A DNA stretch of 6,905 nucleotides from Methanomicrobia archaeon LH_S13 (GTDB lineage: Archaea > Halobacteriota > Syntropharchaeia > Alkanophagales > Methanospirareceae): NCBI GenBank assembly GCA_023659785.1, contig JAGXOR010000070.1, forward strand, positions 1 through 6,905. The letters are read 5' to 3'. The notes beneath the pieces are model-generated. The model worked only from the letters and a program-made list of their open reading frames with translations, was not told the origin of the DNA and did not search any database. The position numbers were made by a program, and so were the translations under genes. This document shows, one piece after another, positions 1 through 5,488 of this stretch (position 1 is the first letter of the stretch; each line of letters opens with the position of its first letter).

Positions 1-582
1 GTTTTTAACATTCTTAACCACCTCCTTCTGCTTATGAGACCGCATACCGTAGAGTTTACCGGAGAAGTGAGCGATTATTGTTATCATGTCTTTCACCATC
101 TCTTCTTGCGGTGGTGTATAAACATCTTCATTTATCACCTCTATTTCGGTTCCAAAAGCTGAGCAGAACTCTATTAAAGTTTCAAATCCAAATCGTGTTA
201 ATCGGTCAGGATAAGAGATAATGATTTTAGATATCTTTCTCTGCATTACCAACCGCAATATCTTTTTATAATTACGTCTTTTTTCGTTCAATCCCGAACC
301 TATATCCGTTAAGACCTCTTCCACTCCTTTGTTTTTGATTAGCCTTTCTTGTTGTTCCAAGTCGTCTTTCTGTGAAAGAGAAGAAACACGAGCATATCCT
401 ACTACCTTTCTTTCTCTTTTCTCTTCCCCTTGTATGCGCAATATCTCGCTTTCAGGTATTCGTCTCCTTCCGCCGGGGGTTCTAACTACTCTTATCATGC
501 CTTCCCTATCCCATCGTTGAATCGCTTTTGTTTGAACGCCGAGTAATCGCTTCGCTTCCTTTAAACTGTAAAGTTTTTCCAT
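1..582 (-). CDS. tnpA: IS607-family TnpA serine recombinase (partial, C-terminus beyond left edge)
   Basis: Translating the minus strand from the ATG at 582 gives 194 uninterrupted codons up to the window edge. Residues 1-50 look like a MerR-type helix-turn-helix (YSLKEAKRLLGV, then RWDREGMI and a TPGGRRRIP wing). Residues 62-78 carry the serine-recombinase signature GYARVSS...QKDDLEQQ, with Ser67 the likely nucleophile. Later motifs are DIGSGLNEKR (93-102) and SYPDRLTRFG (123-132), both typical of the catalytic domain. An N-terminal HTH before the catalytic domain is the IS607 arrangement; classical resolvases have the HTH at the C-terminus. The family is about 200 residues, so only a short tail is missing. 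The enzyme cuts and rejoins DNA through a phosphoserine link to move its element. IS607 elements often have tnpB directly downstream, which would lie off the left edge. The start is the first ATG after the TATA box, with no room for a leader. Confidence 0.93.
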   Translation of the reverse strand, partial: MEKLYSLKEAKRLLGVQTKAIQRWDREGMIRVVRTPGGRRRIPESEILRIQGEEKRERKVVGYARVSSLSQKDDLEQQERLIKNKGVEEVLTDIGSGLNEKRRNYKKILRLVMQRKISKIIISYPDRLTRFGFETLIEFCSAFGTEIEVINEDVYTPPQEEMVKDMITIIAHFSGKLYGMRSHKQKEVVKNVKN

Positions 583-605
583 TAATTGTTATATCTGCTT
601 AAGAG

Positions 606-613
606 TATATAAA
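606..613 (-). promoter_or_regulatory. TATA box of tnpA, leaderless arrangement
   Basis: TTTATATA on the minus strand is centred about 27.5 bp upstream of the tnpA ATG at 582. Archaeal transcription starts about 26-27 bp from the TATA centre, so the RNA should begin at or next to the start codon. There is no Shine-Dalgarno sequence in the gap, which agrees with leaderless translation. Confidence 0.7.
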
Positions 614-676
614 GGTATCTATTTCTTAACTGTTGCAAGGGCTATTCCCTACTTGCCTATTGCCTATTGGCTCCGG
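614..676. repeat. Probable IS607 element end: inverted and tandem short repeats
   Basis: This strip lies between the antiporter gene stop and the tnpA promoter. It contains an inverted repeat GCAAG (635-639) / CTTGC (652-656). CCTATTG occurs twice in tandem (656-662 and 663-669), with a looser copy CCTACTTG at 648-655. IS607 elements have no long terminal inverted repeats, and TnpA binds short subterminal sites, so such repeats upstream of tnpA are plausible binding sites. The exact element boundary cannot be read from one copy. No T-run terminator for the preceding antiporter operon is seen. Confidence 0.4.
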
Positions 677-2509
677 TTACACCCACAGTATCCCGTGCGT
701 CAGATAAATAAGCAGATAGAGCGTGAAAAACATGAGCACCAGCAGCACCCCTGTTCCTATTGCCACGCGGTGCACCGATTCGCCAGGATACAGTCTCCTG
801 AGTTCTTCCAGGTCTCGCTCATAGCGCGTAGATGTGGGATCAAAAGGTCGCACTACCACTGCACCTATCGTAAGCACCATTATTCTCGATGCTGCCGTTG
901 GGTTTCTGCTGAACCAGACGAAGGAATTCGCAATGTCCTTCGGGACTTTATCAATAGAATTCGCAAAATCCAATAACGGCTTCTCACAGAACCATATAAA
1001 CTTCTTCCCCGCTATTCGATAGAACCAGTCGGTATCAAGTGTAATTGTCGGTGTGCCGTGAAGCATTCTTCTTAGTAACCAGAATGCAACAAACGTGAAC
1101 AGAAGAAGCTGACTCATTCCTATTACATGCGATGCGGTGTAAGGGGCATAATCAACTGCATAAGGAAGCATCCGGTAGAGAGCTTGCGGATACATACCGA
1201 TAAATACGCACAGAAAAGCAGTAATACCCATCGCGGCGAGCATATTTTTAGGTGGCTCTTTCACTGCTTTCGCTTCTACAACTGGCTCCTTCTCTTTTTT
1301 TCCAAACCATGTAAGATACGGAACTTTTAGACCTATAGAGAGGAAAGTACCTATTGAAGCACCTTCGAGCATCAGCCATATAATCGGCAGATGTGACAGG
1401 GCTGCTGATTCTACAACCATCGTCTTACTCACGAACCCATTGAATAGCGGGAAACCAGAAATGGAAAAAGCACCAATCATGTAAAGCCAGAAAGTGAGGG
1501 GCATATATTTGTAGAGGCCGCTTAATTCGGTGAACTTGCTTCTACCTGTCATCTCTATTACCACACCAGCACCCATGAAAAGCAATGCCTTATAGAAAAT
1601 GTGACAGAACGCATGAGCAGTTGAGCCGTTTAGTGCCATCCAGGTTCCTATTCCTACCCCTGCCACCATATATCCTACCTGAGAGATGATGTGATAAGCA
1701 AGAACTCTTCTTATGTCATTCTCGAGCACTGCGTAGATAACACCATACACGGCCATTATTGCTCCCATCCATATCAGAATCTCCACGCCCGGAAAACCCC
1801 TTATTAACACGTATATCGCACTTTTTGTCGTGAATGCAGTCAAGAACACAGCTCCCGTGACCGTGGCTTCCGGGTAAGCATCAGACAGCCAGGCATGCAA
1901 CGGAGGAACTGCAGCATTTATAATAAAACCGACGAATATAAAGTAAGAAGACAGGTAACCCCAACCCGTTCCCCAATTAAAAGAGTCAAAAACAATGGAC
2001 CCTGTGCTTTGCAGATGTAATATAATGCCTGCTAACAGGCATATCCCACCAAAAATATGCACCAGGATATATCGGAATCCCGCTTCCGAGGATGCCTTCG
2101 TCTTGCGATACCAGATAAGGAAAAGCGAAGAAAAAGCCATCACTTCCCAAAACAGGTATAAAGTGAAAAGGTCACCAGCGAAGACTACTCCCAGTGTGCT
2201 CCCAACATACAGGAAGGCAGATACATGTTGCCCGTCCTCTTTTACATGCAGTGCATAAAGCGTCATGCAAAAAGCGGCAATCACAAATACATACCCAAAA
2301 ACCAAACTCAATTGGTCAACCCTGCCAAATACGAGTTCGTATTCCAGAAGAGGAAGACGCCAGAATACACCCTTGCTCATATACAGAAGGTCTATGAGCG
2401 CTGCTATCGGCAACAGAAGCAGATATGTCTTTTTCCATTTCCCTTTTAAGACCGGTATTAGAAGAGCACCTAAGATAAATATGAGTCCCGGATGCATCCA
2501 TTCAATCAT
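677..2509 (-). CDS. MrpD/NuoL-M-N-type proton or sodium antiporter subunit with fused C-terminal small-subunit module
   Basis: This is a 610-residue polytopic membrane protein of the Proton_antipo_M family, which includes MrpA/MrpD antiporter subunits and NuoL/M/N of complex I. Family residues visible are Glu122 in the FWEVM helix, the PPLHAWL...AYPEA block at 202-214, Lys229 in TTKSAIY, the SQVGYM segment at 276-281 and Lys307 in HIFYKALLFMGAG. These Glu/Lys positions are the ion-path residues of the family. After about residue 490 comes a hydrophilic stretch, then a module at 532-610 (PTAASRIM, VVRPFDP, VAIGTG, YLTHGILWV) that aligns without gaps to the 92-residue protein encoded first in the operon. 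An upstream in-frame ATG would add 17 residues. The ATG at 2509 is preferred because GGAGG lies 6 nt upstream and the N-terminus then matches a membrane helix. The gene overlaps the preceding one by 8 nt (ATGATTGA). Whether H+ or Na+ is moved cannot be told. Confidence 0.92.
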   Translation of the reverse strand: MIEWMHPGLIFILGALLIPVLKGKWKKTYLLLLPIAALIDLLYMSKGVFWRLPLLEYELVFGRVDQLSLVFGYVFVIAAFCMTLYALHVKEDGQHVSAFLYVGSTLGVVFAGDLFTLYLFWEVMAFSSLFLIWYRKTKASSEAGFRYILVHIFGGICLLAGIILHLQSTGSIVFDSFNWGTGWGYLSSYFIFVGFIINAAVPPLHAWLSDAYPEATVTGAVFLTAFTTKSAIYVLIRGFPGVEILIWMGAIMAVYGVIYAVLENDIRRVLAYHIISQVGYMVAGVGIGTWMALNGSTAHAFCHIFYKALLFMGAGVVIEMTGRSKFTELSGLYKYMPLTFWLYMIGAFSISGFPLFNGFVSKTMVVESAALSHLPIIWLMLEGASIGTFLSIGLKVPYLTWFGKKEKEPVVEAKAVKEPPKNMLAAMGITAFLCVFIGMYPQALYRMLPYAVDYAPYTASHVIGMSQLLLFTFVAFWLLRRMLHGTPTITLDTDWFYRIAGKKFIWFCEKPLLDFANSIDKVPKDIANSFVWFSRNPTAASRIMVLTIGAVVVRPFDPTSTRYERDLEELRRLYPGESVHRVAIGTGVLLVLMFFTLYLLIYLTHGILWV

Positions 2510-2732
2510 AATAATCCTCCTCGCGCTGAAGCCAGTGATGTCCCAATGCCTTTGACACAACGATGATCAGAATGCAGCCAACAAATCCATATATTGCACT
2601 GAATCCCGGGATTGCCTGCCATAAGAAGGCAGCATGGGATGGCATGAATACATGAACGAGCACACCAGCTAATACGCTCGCCGCAAGGCATACATAAAGC
2701 ATGCGAAACAAATACTTCTTTTCTATTTCCAT
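2502..2732 (-). CDS. Small two-helix membrane protein of antiporter-like complex (76 aa)
   Basis: Two hydrophobic segments are visible, at about residues 8-28 (YLFRMLYVCLAASVLAG...) and 41-61 (IPGFSAIYGFVGCILIIVV). They are joined by a short loop PSHAAFLWQ and followed by a polar, acidic tail ending EEDYYD. The segment from PGFSAIYGF to KALG and the EEDYYD ending resemble, from memory, short proteins encoded next to antiporter-type subunits in anaerobes. I know no established name or demonstrated function for them. The gene starts 7 nt after the stop of the 92-residue protein and overlaps the antiporter gene by 8 nt, so translation of the three is probably coupled. The ribosome site is weak (GGT before an A-run), also consistent with coupling. 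The likely role is an accessory membrane subunit of the same complex. Confidence 0.85.
   Translation of the reverse strand: MEIEKKYLFRMLYVCLAASVLAGVLVHVFMPSHAAFLWQAIPGFSAIYGFVGCILIIVVSKALGHHWLQREEDYYD
2516..2520 (-). promoter_or_regulatory. Shine-Dalgarno site deciding the antiporter start
   Basis: GGAGG on the minus strand lies 6 nt upstream of the ATG at 2509, inside the coding end of the preceding gene. It supports the 610-residue start rather than the longer in-frame ORF beginning at 2560. Confidence 0.8.
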
Positions 2733-2739
2733 TTTTTAC

Positions 2740-3018
2740 CTAAAACCACAGCACACCATACGTCAGATAAAGAAACGAATACCCCGCAACGAAAGCAATC
2801 GAGTACAACAGCGCAGTTCCTATCGCTAAGGTTTGGATATCTTCCGGGCATTCTTCATTTGGCATTTCTAAACCCCGCATGTTATAGCGTATGTACGAGG
2901 GTGTGAGTGGCCTCATCACGGTCACAGCCACCATATTCACCAGTATCTTCGTTGCAAGCGCCGGGTCTTTGCCAAAACATCTCCACGAGCCAAAAATTTT
3001 TTTTATTTTCATTCCCAT
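2740..3018 (-). CDS. Small membrane protein, stand-alone copy of the antiporter C-terminal module (92 aa)
   Basis: This is the first gene of the operon. A basic N-terminus (KIKKIFGSWR) precedes residues 14-92. That segment aligns end to end and without gaps with residues 532-610 of the antiporter subunit two genes downstream: by eye 26 of 79 positions are identical. Shared anchors are a Pro after a basic/acidic pair, RP.xP, RY, AIGT, and a YLT.G.LW ending. One clear membrane helix lies at about 63-85, and residues 23-36 are also hydrophobic. The start at 3018 is supported by AAGGAGGTGA 7-10 nt upstream; a second ATG at 3012 fits less well. I do not recognise a named family. The likely role is a membrane subunit that packs against, or substitutes for, the fused module in the large subunit. 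Confidence 0.85.
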   Translation of the reverse strand: MGMKIKKIFGSWRCFGKDPALATKILVNMVAVTVMRPLTPSYIRYNMRGLEMPNEECPEDIQTLAIGTALLYSIAFVAGYSFLYLTYGVLWF

Positions 3019-3025
3019 TCCCCTT

Positions 3026-3035
3026 TCACCTCCTT
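3026..3035 (-). promoter_or_regulatory. Near-perfect Shine-Dalgarno site of the antiporter operon
   Basis: AAGGAGGTGA on the minus strand is a full-length match to the 16S rRNA tail and lies 7 nt before the ATG at 3018. The leader upstream to about 3110 is strikingly purine-rich on this strand, with repeated GGGGA and GGATAAAAA blocks. Confidence 0.8.
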
Positions 3036-3136
3036 TTTTTATCCTTCCGAGGACACCGCCTTTTTTCGCCTCGCTTTTTATCCCCTTTCGCGCGCATCCC
3101 TTCCCCGTGTTTTTGGTGACACAAGTGTCCTCAATT

Positions 3137-3144
3137 AATTATAT
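3137..3144 (-). promoter_or_regulatory. Possible TATA box of the antiporter operon
   Basis: ATATAATT on the minus strand would place the transcription start near 3114 and give a leader of about 95 nt. An inverted repeat GACAC-AA-GTGTC (3118-3129) sits between this box and the predicted start, where an operator could act. The TATA match is moderate and the call is an inference. Confidence 0.4.
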
Positions 3145-3233
3145 GTCAAAAGTGCCTTAAAAAGTTTTCGGTTTTTTCGTGTCGTGGTGAAACTCGAAGA
3201 TTCAAAAATGGAAATAACTAACAATTTTTTCTT

Positions 3234-3241
3234 TTTATAAA
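3234..3241 (+). promoter_or_regulatory. TATA box for the small plus-strand gene
   Basis: TTTATAAA is centred at 3237.5, predicting a start near 3264 and a leader of about 25 nt before the ATG at 3289. A small inverted repeat CTCTT (3249-3253) / AAGAG (3257-3261) falls just before the predicted start. The intergenic stretch 3019-3288 otherwise holds only the two divergent promoters and the purine-rich leader. Confidence 0.5.
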
Positions 3242-3288
3242 CCTCTTCCTCTTACTAAGAGAAGATTTTTACAAGAACAAAAAAGATA

Positions 3289-3558
3289 ATGGAAGATGAT
3301 AAAATGGTTGAGAAAGAGCAGGATGAAGAAGAGCCAGAAGAGAGAAGAATTATCGAGCTTATAGCTTCCGTCCAGCGCGCGGGAGATGAAAGAGGAAAGC
3401 GGATTTATTTCGACTCAAAGAGCATAAAAGAGATAAGAGAGAAATGTGGCGACGACTTCTTCTTGCTCACTGAAAGAACTTTACTTGTCTTTGTTGACCC
3501 CGCGGAGGATAAGATTACGCTCACTTCGCTCAAGGGCGTTTACAAGAAGTACCTTTAA
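3289..3558 (+). CDS. Hypothetical protein, 89 aa
   Basis: I do not recognise this protein. The first 25 residues are very acidic and low-complexity (MEDDKMVEKEQDEEEPEERR). A helical stretch RIIELIASVQRAG follows, then a basic/aromatic segment (GKRIYFDSKSIKEIREKCG), then a probable beta-rich end (FFLLTERTLLVFVD ... KITLTSLKGVYKKYL). The length, charge and absence of hydrophobic helices suggest a small cytoplasmic protein. There is no clear Shine-Dalgarno site; an internal ATG at 3304 is an alternative start. It has its own TATA box and is transcribed away from the antiporter operon. Its last 78 bp overlap the end of a small opposite-strand gene. The two reading frames compete here, but both give plausible protein. 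Confidence 0.65.
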   Translation: MEDDKMVEKEQDEEEPEERRIIELIASVQRAGDERGKRIYFDSKSIKEIREKCGDDFFLLTERTLLVFVDPAEDKITLTSLKGVYKKYL

Positions 3559-3651
3559 TTTCTCCGCCTGCTCCTTTGTTAATTCGATGTCTACCCTGCC
3601 AAACGTGATAATTACGTTGCTGCCCACCATTACCTGCACGTCTATCTCCAT
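3481..3651 (-). CDS. Hypothetical small protein, 56 aa, downstream of the GvpD-like ATPase
   Basis: The minus-strand frame from the ATG at 3651 to the TAA at 3481-3483 encodes 56 residues. The first half alternates polar and hydrophobic residues like beta strands (EIDVQVMVGSNVIITFGRVD). It is followed by an amphipathic helix (IELTKEQAEKLKVLLVNALE) and a basic tail. This pattern looks like real protein rather than antisense noise. The start lies 18 nt after the stop of the ATPase gene with a GAGGGA ribosome-site-like block 4-9 nt upstream, so it probably belongs to the same transcript. No known family is recognised. Its last 78 bp run antisense to the end of the plus-strand gene at 3289-3558. 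Confidence 0.5.
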   Translation of the reverse strand: MEIDVQVMVGSNVIITFGRVDIELTKEQAEKLKVLLVNALERSERNLILRGVNKDK

Positions 3652-3669
3652 CTTCTCCCTCTTCTTTCT

Positions 3670-5073
3670 TTATACATACGGTGTGAGCCCTAATTTAAGA
3701 CTGTCATCGGCGACAATGGTTTTCAAGCAATGCAATCCAGTCGCAGGGCGAACGCCATAAAGGACAACCGTGGTATCAAATTCAGCCAACTTGAGGTATG
3801 TGGTTGACAGATGTGGTAGCTCTCCGCACAATTCAAGCTTTGGATTTACTCCAAGGACTACCACGTTCCCTGCTGCTCTCGTATCTGTCATCACACTGGA
3901 TAGCCATTTCACCATGGTTCCCAGTTTTCCCTTTTCCTTCAACTGGTATGGATGTTCTAACATATCTGTTCCAATAGAAGTTAAGACAGGGGGCTCTAAT
4001 TGAGAGACGAATCTTCTAATTGCGCCCCAATCCATCTCTATTGACTTACTCTCCAAAAATCTTACGTTTTCACTTATCTCATACTCCCTTTTAGCAGGTC
4101 CTATCTCAAAGACGGTCATATATCTCATATAATCCTCTTCGCTTACAAAAGGTAGCAACTGCGCTCTTAAATGTCTCTCATCCCAGCCACAACAGGGAAT
4201 GCAGATGCAGTGATTACCCTGGTTTATGCTATTTATGAGCATATGAATAACGATTGCCTGGTATCCCCAGATGGACATATCATCTCCCATCTCGATTACA
4301 TTAAAGCTACCTCTTTCGAATCCGCCATCCAGGATCGTATCCATCTCCTCGCTACCCGTGGATATGTGTGTTTCGGTATTTTGCACGGGTTTTATTCTTA
4401 TTTTTTTTTCTGCACTTTTTCGCTTGAACGGTTCGATGTATTGAAACCTGCCGCCCTCTAAGGTAAAAGGATATCTCGGCTGATTTATCCTCACACCCCT
4501 TAATTTCTCCAGTTCCAGCTCTCTTGCACTTCTGTGGTCTATCGTTAGGCGGTTGAGCGTTACTACACCATCTACCATGTAATCAAGCGTTGTGGGTGTA
4601 ATTCCAAACTTCTCTGATACAAGTATCAAATTCATCTCTTCATGCCTTGCTAATTCTGTTACTGCTGCTGCTAATGATTCTATCTTTTCCTTTTCGTGCT
4701 CTATCTGAGCTGTTATCGCCTCCCAGCTATCAATTATAACGTTAGCGGGTTTTTCTATCTTCCCTAACCTGGAATAAATCGTATCAGGGAAAGATTGAAT
4801 TCCCGGGATTATATCTGCGGAAACGTACAATTTCGTGGCATCTATTACGTCCACCGGAGGGACACATTCGTTCAGCCAGGGAAATTGCTCGTAAAGAGAG
4901 GAAGGGGAGACCCTCGTTGAAAGGTAAACAGCTTTGACGTCCCCAAACAAGTGGATCATCTCAAGTGCAAGCATTGTTTTACCTGTGCCGGGCGCTCCCC
5001 TTATCAATAGAGAAAAACCCCTTCTCGATGACAACGCCTCCAGCAGCTCAGGTGGTATTTTCGCATTCATCAT
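3670..5073 (-). CDS. GvpD/KaiC-like double RecA-fold ATPase (467 aa)
   Basis: The protein has two RecA/KaiC-type halves. The N-terminal half has an intact Walker A GAPGTGKT (26-33), a Walker B strand ending NVIIDSWEA (111-119) and a KLRG...YPFTLEGGRF segment (190-210). The C-terminal half opens with the family motif TGSEEMDTILDGGFERGS (239-256), but the Walker A position reads GDDMSIWGYQ without the lysine, so it probably does not hydrolyse ATP. The opening residues (KIPPELLEAL...GFSLLIRGAPGTGKT) and overall length fit the archaeal GvpD family. GvpD regulates gas-vesicle genes in haloarchaea, but relatives occur in archaea without gas vesicles, and no gvp genes are seen here. A role as an ATP-dependent regulator or signalling switch is inferred. 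The TATA box implies a leaderless message; the adjacent second ATG at 5070 is an equally possible start. Confidence 0.85.
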   Translation of the reverse strand: MMNAKIPPELLEALSSRRGFSLLIRGAPGTGKTMLALEMIHLFGDVKAVYLSTRVSPSSLYEQFPWLNECVPPVDVIDATKLYVSADIIPGIQSFPDTIYSRLGKIEKPANVIIDSWEAITAQIEHEKEKIESLAAAVTELARHEEMNLILVSEKFGITPTTLDYMVDGVVTLNRLTIDHRSARELELEKLRGVRINQPRYPFTLEGGRFQYIEPFKRKSAEKKIRIKPVQNTETHISTGSEEMDTILDGGFERGSFNVIEMGDDMSIWGYQAIVIHMLINSINQGNHCICIPCCGWDERHLRAQLLPFVSEEDYMRYMTVFEIGPAKREYEISENVRFLESKSIEMDWGAIRRFVSQLEPPVLTSIGTDMLEHPYQLKEKGKLGTMVKWLSSVMTDTRAAGNVVVLGVNPKLELCGELPHLSTTYLKLAEFDTTVVLYGVRPATGLHCLKTIVADDSLKLGLTPYV

Positions 5074-5095
5074 GTTGTAATTAAATTTGTTTTTA

Positions 5096-5103
5096 TATAT
5101 AAA
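5096..5103 (-). promoter_or_regulatory. TATA box of the GvpD-like gene, leaderless arrangement
   Basis: TTTATATA on the minus strand (part of a 12-bp palindrome TTTATATATAAA, 5092-5103) is centred 26.5 bp from the ATG at 5073, and no Shine-Dalgarno site lies between. The RNA should start at the start codon. The 13-bp palindrome-containing block TCTGAAATTCAGG lies directly upstream, where BRE and activator contacts occur. Confidence 0.7.
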
Positions 5104-5106
5104 CCT

Positions 5107-5226
5107 GAATTTCAGAGCAAGAAGGTGGTATTTACAGCAAAGGAAAAGATGGTGGAGAAGGTGTCACTCCCCGAGATTGAGACAGAGGAAATCATGGAAA
5201 AACTGGAAAGCGTAAACTTTTTATAG
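5107..5226 (+). pseudogene. Fragment resembling the N-terminus of a zinc-type (MDR) alcohol dehydrogenase
   Basis: An open frame runs through the inverted-repeat unit and reads SKKVVFTAKEKMVEKVSLPEI, then ETEEIMEKLESVNFL and a TAG stop that abuts the right inverted repeat. The opening strand (KKVVFTAKEK), the VSLPEI turn and the ETEEIM segment resemble the first 40 residues of medium-chain zinc dehydrogenases. No GroES-like zinc-ligand region or NAD domain follows. There is no proper start codon with a ribosome site; GTG at 5125 or ATG at 5149 are the only candidates. It is most likely a captured or decayed fragment. The family match is from memory and moderate. Confidence 0.4.
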
Positions 5227-5249
5227 TCTGAAATTCAGGTATATAAATA

Positions 5250-5365
5250 CTTTTATTGGTGGTGTGGTAGAAAAGAGTTATCTGCTCTCTACACCCCTAC
5301 CATATCACCAAATCGGGAGCCAATTCATCCCCCTACCTTTCGGAAGGGGACTTCTTGGCTTATAA
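5250..5365 (+). mobile_element. Strongly paired segment resembling an IS200/IS605-type right end (possible omega-RNA remnant)
   Basis: Two adjacent hairpins are visible. The first pairs 5258-5270 (GGTGGTGTGGTAG) with 5297-5309 (CTACCATATCACC), 13 bp including two G-U pairs, with an inner AGAG/CTCT stem. The second pairs AGCCAA (5318-5323) with TTGGCT (5355-5360) around an inner CCCC/GGGG stem with a UCGG-containing loop. The TTCATCC...GGGGACTTCTTGG pattern recalls the right ends of archaeal IS200/IS605/IS1341 elements, where the guide RNA of TnpB is encoded. No TnpB coding sequence is adjacent, so this would be a solo end. TATATAAA at 5240-5247 would start RNA near 5270, inside the first hairpin arm. 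The stretch 5366-5394 holds only AT-rich sequence. Confidence 0.4.
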
Positions 5366-5394
5366 AGTTAAAACGTTTTTCCAATTCAATTCAT

Positions 5395-5487
5395 TCATTG
5401 CTTTGAGTTTCTCTTTATCTTCTCTAAGGCTCCTCTCGCAGCTTCTCGAACATAGGGGTCTTCATCCTTCAGCACTGGTTGGTTTAG
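5395..5487 (-). pseudogene. HEAT-repeat protein fragment (C-terminal remnant)
   Basis: The minus-strand frame reads PVLKDEDPYVREAARGALEKIK followed by a short basic tail and a TGA stop at 5395-5397. The pattern LKDEDPYVREAA..ALEKI is the consensus of a PBS-lyase-type HEAT repeat. The frame is closed upstream by TAG at 5488-5490 with no start codon, so only the last repeat of a lost protein remains. It abuts a fragment of a different gene on the other strand, which places a rearrangement junction at about 5487-5490. Confidence 0.5.
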
Positions 5488-5488
5488 C

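Larger units (their letters stand above)
5096..5247. repeat. MITE-like unit: 13-bp inverted ends flanked by direct TATATAAA copies
   Basis: CCTGAATTTCAGA (5104-5116) and TCTGAAATTCAGG (5227-5239) are exact reverse complements. TATATAAA flanks the unit in direct orientation on both sides (5096-5103 and 5240-5247). This is the layout of a 136-bp non-autonomous transposon with 8-bp target duplication, inserted into the TATA box of the GvpD-like gene. In the alternative reading, the core CTGAA-W-TTCAG is itself an 11-bp palindrome, and in each outward direction the same 13-bp block sits immediately upstream of a TATA box. That would make it a pair of divergent promoters sharing a regulator site. 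Sequence alone does not choose between them. Confidence 0.55.

Noticed and set aside
653..1330. Plus-strand frames across the antiporter gene.
   Set aside because: They are antisense shadows of a strongly conserved membrane protein and have no ribosome sites.
2510..2560. Longer N-terminus of the antiporter subunit starting at 2560.
   Set aside because: It would add a polar 17-residue leader overlapping the upstream gene, whereas the ATG at 2509 has a GGAGG at ideal distance.
5258..5310. A tRNA-like look: acceptor-type pairing GGTGGTG with TATCACC followed by A, and a 7-nt loop on an AGAG/CTCT stem.
   Set aside because: Only 53 nt long, with no D or T arm and no GTTCRA motif; the outer stem continues for 13 bp, unlike a tRNA.
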